Shown: positions 15,837-24,655 of the stretch, one piece after another
Layout of the letters: every line of letters begins with the position of its first letter
Position numbering within the stretch: position 1 is the stretch's first letter
Assembly (NCBI GenBank): GCA_040880485.1
Contig: JBBDIJ010000002.1
Span: forward strand, 1-64,000
Length of the DNA: 64,000 nucleotides
Source: JBBDIJ01 sp040880485
Lineage (GTDB): Bacteria > Bacteroidota > Rhodothermia > Balneolales > Balneolaceae
Reading direction: 5' to 3'
The notes under the pieces: generated by a model
Seen by the model: only the letters and a program-made list of their open reading frames with translations
Told to the model about the DNA's origin: nothing
The model's database searches: none
Program-made: the position numbers and the translations under genes

Positions 15837-17579
15837 ATGAATATCAAAACCGCCGACATTCTATTTGCTGATAATCCCAATCCCATGTGGATTTATGACC
15901 CCGGGGATCTGTCCATAAAGGAGGTGAATGAAGCGGCTTGTGAAATGTACGGCTACTCAAGAAAAGAATTTCTCAAGCTCACGATTGCAGATCTCCGGCC
16001 AGAAGAGGAGATCCCGAAGCTGAAAGCTGAAGTGTCAAAAAAAATTGACCGTTTTAACAATGCCGGAATTTGGAAACATCGTAAAATGAGTGGGGAGTTG
16101 TTGCTTGTCCGTGTGCTATCACACCCGATTTCTCAGGAGGGCAGGCAGTACAAATTGGTAACAGCCCAGGATCTGACGGACGAGATCCAAAACCAGCAAG
16201 TGCTTCAATTACTGCTTGAACAGGCCTATGCAGTGGGGCGCATTGGCGTTTGGGAATTAAACCTGGAGAGCAACGAATTATACTGGTCGCCGATGGTCAA
16301 AGGGCTGCTTGAAGTAGAGTCAGATTTTATGCCTGACCTGGAAACAGCTATTCATTTTTGCAAAGAGGGTGAAAGCAGGGAATTTATTCAAAAAGCTCTT
16401 CAAACAGCCATTGAAAAAGGCGCCCCCTGGGATGATGAACTACAGATTGTGACGGCTAATGGGAACGTGCGTTGGGTTCGAAGCAAAGGCGAAGCCGAAA
16501 TGGTAGAAGGCCGTTGTCGTCGATTATTTGGCATCTTTCAGGATATCCACGAAAGAAAAGAAGCCCAGACACAGATGTTGGATGCCCTTCAGGAACGTCA
16601 ACGGATCCTGGAACGCATAACGGAAGCCTTCTTTGCGGTGAATGAAGACTGGACGGTCACGTATTGGAATAATAATGCAGAAGAAGTCCTGGGCATGTCC
16701 CGCGAGGAAGTCCTGGGTAATAACCTGTGGGAAGTATTCCCTGAAGCGAAGAAGTTAAAATTTTTTCAGGAGTATGAACGGGCCATCGAAGAGCAAATAC
16801 CGGTATTATTTGAAGAATTTTACCCGCCTGCAGGTATCTGGTTTGAAGTGAAAGGATATCCTTCTGAAGATGGGTTAAGTGTATTTTTCCGGGATATCAC
16901 AGAACGAAAACAGAATGAAGCCCAAATGAAGGAGTCTCTGAAAGAGAAGGAGACACTGTTGGCTGAGATTCACCATCGAGTGAAAAATAATTTAGCCGTC
17001 GTCTCCGGTATGTTGCATTTGCAGGCCTCCCGGATAGAGGATACGTCCATTAAACAGAAGTTGAATGACAGTGTGATCCGTATAAAGACCATCGGAAATA
17101 TTCACGAACTACTGTATAAATCGAACAGCTTTTCGAGATTGAATTTGGACGACAATTTGGAAAAATTGGTGAATGAAATTGCGTCTACATACCAACTGGA
17201 GCTCGTACCTGATATCCACTTCGACCTGCAAGAGATAGACCTCAACATCAATCAGGCCATCCCGGTTTCACTCATTGTGAATGAAGTGGTGACGAATATT
17301 TTCAAACATGGATTTGACACGGACTTTAAGGGGAAAATTTGGGTTAAAATCACACAAGAGAAGAGTGCGGTTGTCCTTCAAATAACGGATAACGGAAAGG
17401 GATTACCAGAAGATTTTAATATATCAGATAATACGGAGTCTCTGGGGCTTCTCTTGATTGATACACTGTCTCAACAGATCAATGCAGACTATACATATGA
17501 GTCAGAAGTTGGAAAAACAGTGTTTAAACTGACGTTTTCTAAAAAAGATATTACAGGCTCAGGAAGTGGGCTACTGTAA
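15837..17579 (+). CDS. Multi-PAS sensor histidine kinase (HisKA_2 type), orphan
   Basis: A 580-residue cytoplasmic kinase with no membrane segment. Three PAS domains cover about residues 5-125 (DNPNPMWIYD), 135-245 (GVWELNLESNELYWSP, with PAC motif RLFGIFQDIHERK) and 255-365 (ITEAFFAVNEDWTVTYWNN). The HisKA_2 dimerisation motif LLAEIHHRVKNNLAVVSGMLHLQ carries the phospho-accepting His. The ATPase domain shows NEVVTNIFKHGF and ITDNGKGLP. ATG 15837 fits better than TTG 15822. No response regulator is nearby. The gene is more AT-rich than both neighbours and is bracketed by a direct repeat, so recent acquisition is likely. Confidence 0.9.
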   Translation: MNIKTADILFADNPNPMWIYDPGDLSIKEVNEAACEMYGYSRKEFLKLTIADLRPEEEIPKLKAEVSKKIDRFNNAGIWKHRKMSGELLLVRVLSHPISQEGRQYKLVTAQDLTDEIQNQQVLQLLLEQAYAVGRIGVWELNLESNELYWSPMVKGLLEVESDFMPDLETAIHFCKEGESREFIQKALQTAIEKGAPWDDELQIVTANGNVRWVRSKGEAEMVEGRCRRLFGIFQDIHERKEAQTQMLDALQERQRILERITEAFFAVNEDWTVTYWNNNAEEVLGMSREEVLGNNLWEVFPEAKKLKFFQEYERAIEEQIPVLFEEFYPPAGIWFEVKGYPSEDGLSVFFRDITERKQNEAQMKESLKEKETLLAEIHHRVKNNLAVVSGMLHLQASRIEDTSIKQKLNDSVIRIKTIGNIHELLYKSNSFSRLNLDDNLEKLVNEIASTYQLELVPDIHFDLQEIDLNINQAIPVSLIVNEVVTNIFKHGFDTDFKGKIWVKITQEKSAVVLQITDNGKGLPEDFNISDNTESLGLLLIDTLSQQINADYTYESEVGKTVFKLTFSKKDITGSGSGLL

Positions 17580-17602
17580 CCATTGTAGATGATTAAAGGA
17601 GC

Positions 17603-17637
17603 CTGCAGCACACCACCCTGAAAAGAGCGCCGGAAAT
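17603..17637 (+). repeat. Direct repeat, right copy (after the kinase gene)
   Basis: A copy of 15776-15810 located 23 bases after the kinase stop. In the original frame it would read LQHTTLK, a variant of the TonB gene's last codons, but no gene body precedes it. Confidence 0.75.
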
Positions 17638-17685
17638 GGAGAGCCAGCAATAAAACGCCGGTGTTGGACACCGGGAAGCCGGCGC
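17627..17685 (+). promoter_or_regulatory. Competing hairpins, attenuator-like
   Basis: CCGGTGT-TGG-ACACCGG (17658-17674) is a perfect 7-bp hairpin. It competes with a pairing of CGCCGG (17656) to CCGGCG (17679-17684), and of GCGCCGG (17627-17633) to CCGGCGC (17679-17685). Only three T residues follow, so it is a poor terminator. Mutually exclusive folds could act as a switch or simply end kinase transcription. The rest of the gap to 17832 shows nothing recognisable. Confidence 0.4.
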
Positions 17686-17832
17686 TTTACAATAAAAGTG
17701 GTTTCAGGTTACAGATCTTGCGGGTAGTGTCGCTTCTCTTTGAATCGATGAATCTCAATGGTACTATACGTGTTCCGGGTTACGTCATTCCGGTGGATGT
17801 CGATTTCGGCCTGATTAGCAAACAATGTTCAA

Positions 17833-18372
17833 ATGGAAGAGATAAAAAACGATAGGAGTGCCAAAGAAGTGGTTCCTGATTTGGAGAGGAAGAGTCATAT
17901 AGCGAAGCGATGGGAGAAGCGGCTTGAAGAAGCCGGTTTTACGATTACCGGCCGTGATCTGGAGCGTCCCTGGGGCGGCTATTTCGAAATCGATGAATCC
18001 CAATCGAAATCTTTTATTCGCAGCTTCCTGACTGAATATCCGCAGAAGGGTTGGCCAACCGGCCGCCTGAGCCCCAAGATTTTGCTGGTTCAACCCGACA
18101 AGAGGCTCTCCTGGCAATACCATAAACGCAGATCCGAATGCTGGCAGGTTGTCGAAGGCCCGGTTGGAGTGGTTCGTAGCCCGATTGATGAGCAGGGAGA
18201 GTTGTCCCATCATGAAGAGGGTGACCTGATCACACTCGGGCAGGGGGAGCGACACCGTCTGGTGGGCCTGGAGGCCTGGGGAGTGATCGCCGAAATTTGG
18301 GTTCATACCGATCCGGAGAATCCATCCAGTGAAGAGGATATTGTCCGTGTAGAGGACGATTTTGGGAGATAG
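17833..18372 (+). CDS. Cupin protein of the mannose-6-phosphate isomerase type II family
   Basis: A 179-residue single-domain cupin. ERPWGGYFEI (about residue 43), then LSPKILLVQPDKRLSWQYHKRRSECWQVVEG (about residues 75-105) and DLITLGQGERHRLVG, is the pattern of the C-terminal isomerase domain of bifunctional mannose-6-phosphate isomerase/GDP-mannose pyrophosphorylase. Here it stands alone without the nucleotidyltransferase half. His in QYHKR, Glu in ECW and His in ERHRL would bind metal. A sugar-phosphate isomerase role is likely; mannose-6-phosphate as substrate is not certain. A copy of GGTTCAACCCG lies inside the gene at 18087. Confidence 0.7.
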   Translation: MEEIKNDRSAKEVVPDLERKSHIAKRWEKRLEEAGFTITGRDLERPWGGYFEIDESQSKSFIRSFLTEYPQKGWPTGRLSPKILLVQPDKRLSWQYHKRRSECWQVVEGPVGVVRSPIDEQGELSHHEEGDLITLGQGERHRLVGLEAWGVIAEIWVHTDPENPSSEEDIVRVEDDFGR

Positions 18373-18495
18373 AGGGAGAGAGAAACAGACGATCTGCTGT
18401 TGAACAGAAGTTGAATGAGAGTGGAATTGGTATAACTATGGGAAAAAGTGTATCATCTTCCTCGAGACCATATTTAACATCAGTTTTATACCATT

Positions 18496-20370
18496 ATGAA
18501 CATTTTCTCTTACGCCACTCCGGCAAGACGGGCTGCTATCGGCTCCGCTCTGCTCTCCCTTTTTCTTACTCTATCTCTTCTGTTTTTACCGACCGGTGAG
18601 AGCAGTACCGAAACAGCCGGCAGTACCAATTTGGAAGCGGTTACGGAATCGGGCCTCACTATTACTACCAAGACGGGTGCCAGTGTCGCCATTCCATACG
18701 CAGAGGATCGGCCAGAGGCTGCAGTAGATCCGACCGGACATGCACAGCAAGCCAATATCAGTGTGGATCTGAACACCCGTGAGGGAGAGATGACCCCTAT
18801 CTGGGCTTACATAGGCTATGACGAAGGAAACTTTACCTATTTGCCGGACGCCCGCGATCTGCTCGACGATTTCGCCGAGATGAGCCGCGGCCCGGTGCAT
18901 GTACGTGCCCACAACCTGCTGAACACTCACGAGGGTTCTCCAATCGCCCTCAAGTGGGGTTCGACAAACGTCTATACGGAAGATGAGGACGGCAACCCCG
19001 TCTACGGTTTCCGTATGATGGATCGTATTGTGGACACCTGGATAGCCCGCGGCATGATTCCGGTCATGGAGATCGGATTCATGCCCAGGGCCCTTACTAC
19101 CCATGACGGGCCTTATCGCCATCATTGGCAGCCCGGCGACCCCTACGGGGATATCTACACCGGTTGGGCCTATCCGCCCAACGACTACGACAAATGGGCC
19201 GATCTGGTCTATGAGTGGGTGAAGCACTCGGTAGAGCGTTACGGCCAGGAGGAGGTTGAAAAGTGGTGGTGGCAGCTCTGGAACGAACCCAATATTGCTT
19301 ACTGGCAGGGCACCTGGGACGAATATAACAAGTTGCACGACTACACAGCCTACGGCCTCAAGCGTGCCCTTCCTACCGCACGTATCGGCGGCCCCAATAC
19401 GGCCGGAGCTGCGTCAGGGAACTCTCCTCGCTTCTTGCAGCAGTTTCTGGAGCACTGTGCGAACGGAACCAACTACGCGACAGGCGAGACCGGTTCACCG
19501 CTCGATTTCTTCGGCTTCCACGCCAAAGGCTGGCCCAGCTTTACCAATGATGGCCATGTGCGCATGGGCATGGGTAACCAGCTCTGGCAGTTCGAGAGCG
19601 GCTTCGAGATCCTTAAATCCTTCCCCGAATTTGCAGACATCCCCATAATTCTGGGCGAGTCGGATCCCGAAGGATGCGCAGCCTGCGGACGGGTATTCGG
19701 CTATCCGGAGAACGACTACCGCAACGGTACCATGTTCTCCAGCTACACCGCTTCTGCATTTGCCAAGAAGTTTGAGATGGCCGACCACTTCGATGTGAAT
19801 TTTCACGGCGCCATCAGCTGGACATTTACGTTTCCGGATCAACCGATCTTCTCCGGATTTCGCTCATTTTCTACCACACACGGGATCAACAAGCCGGTAC
19901 TAAACGTAATGCGCATGTTTGGCCTCATGGGCGGCGACCGAGTGGCCGTCGAGAGTGATTACGGCCTTTCCGCCTTCGAAGTCATTGAGGATAATGTGAG
20001 GGAGGACCCTGACATCAACGGCTTCGCCACGCTGGAAGGAAACACCGCCTCTGTGATGGTTTGGAACTACCACGACGACGATGTACCCGCCCCACCGGCG
20101 CTCGTAAACCTGCAGATCGACGGAGTTCCCTCCGACCGCGTTCGCGTGCACCATTACCGGATTGACGAGCACCACAGCAATGCGTATACCGTCTGGAGAG
20201 AGATGGGAGCCCCGCAGCAGCTGACCAAACGCCAGCTCGAAGAGATCCACAAGGCGGCAGAACTGGAGAATTACAAATCACCCGAGTGGGTAACCACCAA
20301 CAGCGGCACGGCTGATCTTGAATTCAGCCTGCCCCGCCAGGGAGTCTCACTCGTCCAATTGATATGGTAA
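18496..20370 (+). CDS. Secreted GH39-like glycoside hydrolase (beta-xylosidase type)
   Basis: A 624-residue protein with an N-terminal signal or anchor segment (residues 15-32). The (beta/alpha)8 domain contains LWNEPNIAYW with the acid/base Glu at 264, and IILGESDPEG with the nucleophile Glu at 388; this pairing and spacing match family GH39. A C-terminal beta-sandwich follows (about 480-624). GH39 enzymes remove beta-xylose or related sugars (including iduronate in animal members) from chain ends. Its location outside the cytoplasm and proximity to the GH31 cluster suggest glycan breakdown. A terminator follows. Confidence 0.8.
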   Translation: MNIFSYATPARRAAIGSALLSLFLTLSLLFLPTGESSTETAGSTNLEAVTESGLTITTKTGASVAIPYAEDRPEAAVDPTGHAQQANISVDLNTREGEMTPIWAYIGYDEGNFTYLPDARDLLDDFAEMSRGPVHVRAHNLLNTHEGSPIALKWGSTNVYTEDEDGNPVYGFRMMDRIVDTWIARGMIPVMEIGFMPRALTTHDGPYRHHWQPGDPYGDIYTGWAYPPNDYDKWADLVYEWVKHSVERYGQEEVEKWWWQLWNEPNIAYWQGTWDEYNKLHDYTAYGLKRALPTARIGGPNTAGAASGNSPRFLQQFLEHCANGTNYATGETGSPLDFFGFHAKGWPSFTNDGHVRMGMGNQLWQFESGFEILKSFPEFADIPIILGESDPEGCAACGRVFGYPENDYRNGTMFSSYTASAFAKKFEMADHFDVNFHGAISWTFTFPDQPIFSGFRSFSTTHGINKPVLNVMRMFGLMGGDRVAVESDYGLSAFEVIEDNVREDPDINGFATLEGNTASVMVWNYHDDDVPAPPALVNLQIDGVPSDRVRVHHYRIDEHHSNAYTVWREMGAPQQLTKRQLEEIHKAAELENYKSPEWVTTNSGTADLEFSLPRQGVSLVQLIW

Positions 20371-20434
20371 GAGAGTAACCCAACCTATATATTTAGCCGG
20401 TACCGGAGGTAAGTGCTGCGTTGCGCATTGCGCA

Positions 20435-20458
20435 CAGCCTCCAGGGCTGGCTTTTTTT
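20435..20458 (+). terminator. Intrinsic terminator after the GH39 gene
   Basis: CAGCC, loop TCCAG, GGCTG, then GC and seven T residues (20452-20458). It lies 64 bases beyond the stop. A GCGCA-rich dyad (20414-20438) precedes it. Confidence 0.75.
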
Positions 20459-20471
20459 ATGCCCTGCAATC

Positions 20472-20483
20472 CGGTTCAACCCG
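20472..20483. repeat. Copy of the 12-mer CGGTTCAACCCG (intergenic)
   Basis: An exact copy of the word found nine times in the window, placed 13 bases after the terminator T-run. Confidence 0.7.
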
Positions 20484-20567
20484 TTTGCCAAACCCGCTCT
20501 GCCGGGCTGAACCGGCCTTTGCTTCCCGAAACGACGTTACATAAACTGACGACTAACCAGAACGATC

Positions 20568-20996
20568 ATGTCCGAACCCCGAGCCGACAACACCAAAGGA
20601 ACCTTTTTTACCAATGAATCTACCCTTGTCGAGGAGCTGCCGCGCGGCATTCATCGCTGGTTCTCCCGGCAGGATATAACCGGGTGTGAGAACCTGATTG
20701 TAGCGCAGGTGGACGTAGAGCCGGGAGGGGGCCACCCGTTTCACTACCACCCCGACATGGACGAGGTGATCTACATCCTCTCCGGACAGGCCGAGCAGTG
20801 GATCGAGAAGGAGAAGAAGATTCTGGGACCGGGTGAGGCGATCTACGTCCCGAAGAAGATGGTGCACTCTACCTACAATTCTGGCGAGGAGACACTCAAA
20901 TTTCTGGCGATCCTCTCTCCAGCCAAAGACCTGGAGGGTTCGATGGTCTATGTGAACGAAGAGGAGCCCTGGAAGAGCCTCATGAAACCGTTTTGA
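20568..20996 (+). CDS. Small cupin-domain protein
   Basis: A 142-residue single cupin. Motif 1 is GGGHPFHYHPDMDEVIYILSG, with two His and one Glu as metal ligands. Motif 2 is GPGEAIYVPKKMVHSTYN, with the third His. No partner domain is present. Cupins of this size include sugar-acid isomerases, dioxygenases and ligand sensors, and sequence alone does not decide. It lies between the GH39 gene and the fic gene, with clear gaps on both sides, so it is probably its own transcription unit. Confidence 0.75.
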   Translation: MSEPRADNTKGTFFTNESTLVEELPRGIHRWFSRQDITGCENLIVAQVDVEPGGGHPFHYHPDMDEVIYILSGQAEQWIEKEKKILGPGEAIYVPKKMVHSTYNSGEETLKFLAILSPAKDLEGSMVYVNEEEPWKSLMKPF

Positions 20997-21009
20997 TCTG
21001 TGGCGGGTT

Positions 21010-21165
21010 CGTCGGTAAATAAACCGGCGGCTCGAACGGCAGTTAAACCGGAAAACGAACCGGCGAAAGAACCGGCACAAAAACGGTATTAAAATTCTAT
21101 AAATGATTGACAATCAATAAATACTACTAAATAAGAAACCGGCAAATAAACCGGTAGAAATTTCA
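21010..21165. repeat. CCGG-rich degenerate repeats and a small palindrome upstream of fic
   Basis: At least six short units built on (G/T)AAACCGG or GAACCGGC occur at irregular 12-60 base spacing across 21019-21155. Between them, TGATTG-A-CAATCA (21104-21116) is a perfect 13-base inverted repeat that overlaps a TTGACA-like -35 box at 21108, with AT-rich DNA following. This is a plausible promoter and operator region for the fic gene at 21210. Confidence 0.45.
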
Positions 21166-21209
21166 GAATAGTATTGCGTATTTGCTATCTGTTTGCGTAA
21201 TTGACTCTC

Positions 21210-22421
21210 ATGAACAGATACGATCATCCACGGCAGATGGAGCCGATGATGCCGGGGGCGTCCCCGCAGTTGGTTCAACGGGCCATGGAGGTCTACCGTG
21301 AATCCGCTTCACTGGAGTCTATGCTCCATCCTACGACGAGGGTAGAAGTGACCCGTATTCTTCGGCACATCAATAGTTACTATTCGAATCGCATTGAAGG
21401 GGAGCATACCACGCCTGCGGAGATCGAAAGAGCGGTACGAAAAGAGTACAGCAGCGATGAGTCGAAAAGGCGGCTGCAACAACTGAGCATGGCCCACATA
21501 GACGTCCAGGAGCTCATTGACCAGTGGTTTGAAAAGGAACCCGGGATCTCCGTCTGTTCTGCCGATTTCCTTTGCCGGATTCACAGGGAGTTTTACAATC
21601 GTGTACCGGAATTATTTCTGGAGGTTCGCAGCTCCTCATCGGAGGAGGTGATACGTATGGAACCGGGCCGGGTCCGGGACAGAATGGTATCCGTTGGCCG
21701 CCACTTGCCCCCCGAGCCGGAGCATATCGGGTCGTTTATGACCCGTTTTGCCGAAGCCTACCATCCCGAAGGGCTTTCGGGCCACAAGAAACTGCTTGCA
21801 GCCGCTGCATCACATCATCGCCTTTCCTGGATTCACCCATTCCTGGATGGCAACGGCAGGGTTTGCCGGCTCTTCAGCTACGCCTATATGAAACATATTC
21901 ATCTGGACTCTCTCGGGTTGTGGTCCTGGTCACGTGGAGCGGCCAGAAAATCGGATGAGTACAGGCAGATGCTGGCACTCGCAGATTCTCCGAGGCAGGG
22001 AGATCTTGACGGTAGAGGCTTGCTGTCGGAAAAGGGGCTGGCGCAGTTTTCCGACTTCTTTTTTGAAGTAGCCCACGACCAGATTCGGTTTATGGCCGGG
22101 CTGCTTCAGCTGGATTCACTCCGTGAGCGTATCTATGGATATGCACATCTTCGCTCGGAGAAGTTGATTCCGGAGGAAGAATCGCTTCGGATAGAGTCAA
22201 AATACCTGCTGGCGGAAGCGATGACTCGTGGCGAAGTCCCGCGGGGGGAGGTGAGCCGTATTACCGGTTTGGCCGACCGAACGGCAAGAGATCTGGTGCA
22301 CCAGCTCGAAGAGGAGGAGCTGTTGACAAGTACGAGCCACCGTGCACCACTGAGATTTCATATACCGGGCAGAGCGCTTGGGTACTACTTCCCGCAGCTC
22401 TATCCGGAGGGTACGCTTTGA
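21210..22421 (+). CDS. Fic-domain protein with N-terminal inhibitory motif and winged helix
   Basis: A 403-residue protein. ATG 21210 is preferred over an in-frame TTG at 21201. The Fic core WIHPFLDGNGRVCRLF carries the catalytic His and phosphate-binding residues for AMP transfer to a target hydroxyl. SNRIEGEH near residue 55 is the (S/T)xxxE(G/N) inhibitory helix motif placed before the Fic domain, a class II arrangement in which the Glu blocks productive ATP binding. The C-terminal part (EVSRITGLADRTARDLVHQLEEEELL) looks like a winged helix, so it may bind DNA, perhaps its own promoter. The target is unknown. Confidence 0.9.
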   Translation: MNRYDHPRQMEPMMPGASPQLVQRAMEVYRESASLESMLHPTTRVEVTRILRHINSYYSNRIEGEHTTPAEIERAVRKEYSSDESKRRLQQLSMAHIDVQELIDQWFEKEPGISVCSADFLCRIHREFYNRVPELFLEVRSSSSEEVIRMEPGRVRDRMVSVGRHLPPEPEHIGSFMTRFAEAYHPEGLSGHKKLLAAAASHHRLSWIHPFLDGNGRVCRLFSYAYMKHIHLDSLGLWSWSRGAARKSDEYRQMLALADSPRQGDLDGRGLLSEKGLAQFSDFFFEVAHDQIRFMAGLLQLDSLRERIYGYAHLRSEKLIPEEESLRIESKYLLAEAMTRGEVPRGEVSRITGLADRTARDLVHQLEEEELLTSTSHRAPLRFHIPGRALGYYFPQLYPEGTL

Positions 22422-22484
22422 GCCGCTATAGCTGTCTGCAGATACATTGCCATTATTCCACTATTTTACACCAGACTGGCAACC

Positions 22485-23693
22485 ATGCCTGAAAAAATAC
22501 TTCTCATCGGAACGTTCGACACCAAAGGGGAGGAGTTCTCCTTTGTACGATCGCTGATTGAAGCGAGGGGCCACGAAGCGCTCATGATGGACATTGGTGT
22601 GCAGGAAGATCCCCCATTCGAGCCGGATATTTCTGCAAGCGACGTGGCCGAAGCGGGAGGCTCCTCGCTGGAGGCACTGCGCAAATCCGGCGACCGGGGG
22701 AGCGCCATTGAAGTGATGATCGCCGGGGTGCGCAAACGGGTGCCTGAACTCTATGAACAAAACCGCTTCATCGCCGTCATGAGCCTGGGCGGGGGCGGAG
22801 GCACCAACGTTGCGACGGCCGGTATGCAGGAGTTGCCGGTGGGCGTGCCTAAGCTGATGGTAAGCACCCTGGCCTCCTCCGATGTAAGCCCCTATGTGGA
22901 TGTGAAGGATATTACCATGATGTATTCAGTGGTGGACATTGCCGGGCTGAACCGGATCAGCCGCCGAATTCTGGCCAATGCAGCGGGTGCCATCTGCGGG
23001 ATGGCGGAGCAGGAGCTGCCGCCTGCAGTGGAGAAACCGATGATCGCCGCCTCTATGTTTGGGGTCACTACCCCCTGTGTGACCGCCGTGCGGGAGAGGC
23101 TGGAGAGGGAGGGGTTCGAAGTGCTGGTCTTCCACGCAACCGGTAGCGGGGGAAGGGCGATGGAGGGGCTCATCGAAGATGGCTACTTCTGTGCAGTGGC
23201 CGACATCACCACGACCGAGTGGTGCGACCAGGTAGTGGGAGGGGTTATTCCGGCAGGGGAGGATCGTCTGGGTGCGGCAGCCCGGAAAGGGATTCCGCAG
23301 GTGGTCTCCTGCGGGGCACTCGATATGGTCAACTTCCACGCACCGGGGACCATGCCGGAGAAATTCCGGTCACGGAAACTCTACCGCCACAATCCGAATG
23401 TCACGCTGATGCGCACATCCTCAGAGGAGTGCCGCGAGATCGGCCGGCGCATAGCCGCCAAGCTGAATGAGGCCACCGGGCCGGTGGTCCTGGCTCTGCC
23501 GCTGAAGGGGGTGAGTATGATCGACCGGGAGGGGCAACCGTTTCATGATCCGGCAGCGAATGATGCTCTTTTTTCGAGCCTCAAAGAGCATGTGAACCCA
23601 TCGGTCGGGCTGATGGAGCTGGATTCCCACATCAACGATCCGGAATTTGCCGAGGCGGTGGCGGAGCGTTTGCTCGACCTGCTTGGCCGGTGA
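22485..23693 (+). CDS. Tm-1-like ATP-binding domain protein (UPF0261)
   Basis: A 402-residue protein opening with KILLIGTFDTKGEEFSFVRSLIEARGHEALMMDIGV, the hallmark of the UPF0261/Tm-1-like family. SLGGGGGTNVATAGM (about 100) and STLASSDVSPYVDVKDITMMYSVVDIAGLN (about 130-160) form the nucleotide-binding region. In plants the Tm-1 protein carries this domain fused to a TIM-barrel domain; here that partner is the next gene, 113 bases downstream. The bacterial reaction is not established. Closeness to sugar-acid catabolic genes suggests a metabolic enzyme. Length is normal for the stand-alone family. Confidence 0.88.
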   Translation: MPEKILLIGTFDTKGEEFSFVRSLIEARGHEALMMDIGVQEDPPFEPDISASDVAEAGGSSLEALRKSGDRGSAIEVMIAGVRKRVPELYEQNRFIAVMSLGGGGGTNVATAGMQELPVGVPKLMVSTLASSDVSPYVDVKDITMMYSVVDIAGLNRISRRILANAAGAICGMAEQELPPAVEKPMIAASMFGVTTPCVTAVRERLEREGFEVLVFHATGSGGRAMEGLIEDGYFCAVADITTTEWCDQVVGGVIPAGEDRLGAAARKGIPQVVSCGALDMVNFHAPGTMPEKFRSRKLYRHNPNVTLMRTSSEECREIGRRIAAKLNEATGPVVLALPLKGVSMIDREGQPFHDPAANDALFSSLKEHVNPSVGLMELDSHINDPEFAEAVAERLLDLLGR

Positions 23694-23806
23694 AAGTTTT
23701 CATATATTAAGCGGTAGCGAATTGGGGCTGTCTGGCGAAGGCAATCCCGGGTTCAGAATGGGACCCCGTTATCCGACATGCAACCAAAACAGAAGCACAA
23801 CCTGAT

Positions 23807-24646
23807 ATGCCATTTATTCCATACAAAGAGTCGCTGCGCCGCCTGAACAACCAGGTAAAAGAGGGGAAACCGATCATCGGCGCGGGTGCCGGAACCGGCA
23901 TCTCGGCCAAGTTCGCCGAGAAGGGTGGGGTCGATATCATCATTATCTATAATTCAGGCCGCTACCGGATGGCCGGGCGCGGCAGTGCCGCAGGGATTCT
24001 CGCCTACGGGGACGCAAACGAGATTGTGGTGGATATGGCCGGGGAAGTATTGCCGGTGGTAAAGGACACGCCGGTTCTGGCCGGTGTGTGCGGAACCGAC
24101 CCGTTTCGCCTGATGCCGGTCTTTCTAAAACAGCTGAAGGAGATGGGCTTCGATGGGGTTCAGAACTTTCCTACGGTCGGAGTGATCGACGGCAGTTTCC
24201 GCCAGATCCTGGAGGAGACCGGGATGAGTTACGACCTGGAGGTGGAGATGATCCGTACCGCGCATGAGCTGGAGATGCTCACCTGCCCCTATGTGTTTGA
24301 TGTGGAGCAGACGGTGAAAATGACCGAAGCGGGCGCCGATGTACTTGTGACCCATATGAATACGACGGTGAAGGGTTCCATCGGGGTCAGCAAGGGGCTC
24401 GCTCCCACGCTGGAGGAAGCCGCTGAGCGGATTCAGGAGATGCACGATGTGGCGAAGGAGATTCGCGACGATGTGATTGTGCTCTGCCACGGTGGGCCCA
24501 TTGCGGAACCGGAAGATGCACAGTACATCTTCGAACATACGAAAGGGGTGGCCGGATTTTTCGGTGCCTCCAGTGTGGAGCGCCTGGCAACCGAACGGGC
24601 GATCCAGGCTCAGGCGAGGGCGTTTAAGGACCTGAGACTCAATTGA
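23807..24646 (+). CDS. PEP-hydrolase-like TIM-barrel protein (Tm-1 C-terminal domain family)
   Basis: A 279-residue TIM-barrel protein of the family named phosphoenolpyruvate hydrolase-like or TIM-barrel signal transduction protein. Diagnostic stretches are [21 protein letters not shown] (about 20), [16 protein letters not shown] (about 48), [12 protein letters not shown] (about 88), [16 protein letters not shown] (about 118) and [15 protein letters not shown] (about 227). It resembles the PEP mutase/isocitrate lyase superfamily in its barrel but lacks a recognisable KKCGH-type catalytic motif. It pairs with the Tm-1-like gene upstream, matching the two halves of the plant protein. Confidence 0.85.
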   Translation: MPFIPYKESLRRLNNQVKEGKPIIGAGAGTGISAKFAEKGGVDIIIIYNSGRYRMAGRGSAAGILAYGDANEIVVDMAGEVLPVVKDTPVLAGVCGTDPFRLMPVFLKQLKEMGFDGVQNFPTVGVIDGSFRQILEETGMSYDLEVEMIRTAHELEMLTCPYVFDVEQTVKMTEAGADVLVTHMNTTVKGSIGVSKGLAPTLEEAAERIQEMHDVAKEIRDDVIVLCHGGPIAEPEDAQYIFEHTKGVAGFFGASSVERLATERAIQAQARAFKDLRLN

Positions 24647-24655
24647 CAGGTGCTA

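Noticed and set aside
20472..20483. tRNA T-loop (GGTTCAA)
   Set aside because: The word resembles a T-arm, but no acceptor, D or anticodon arms surround any of its nine copies.
21010..21165. CRISPR array
   Set aside because: The AAACCGG units are short, degenerate and irregularly spaced, with no spacers or cas genes.
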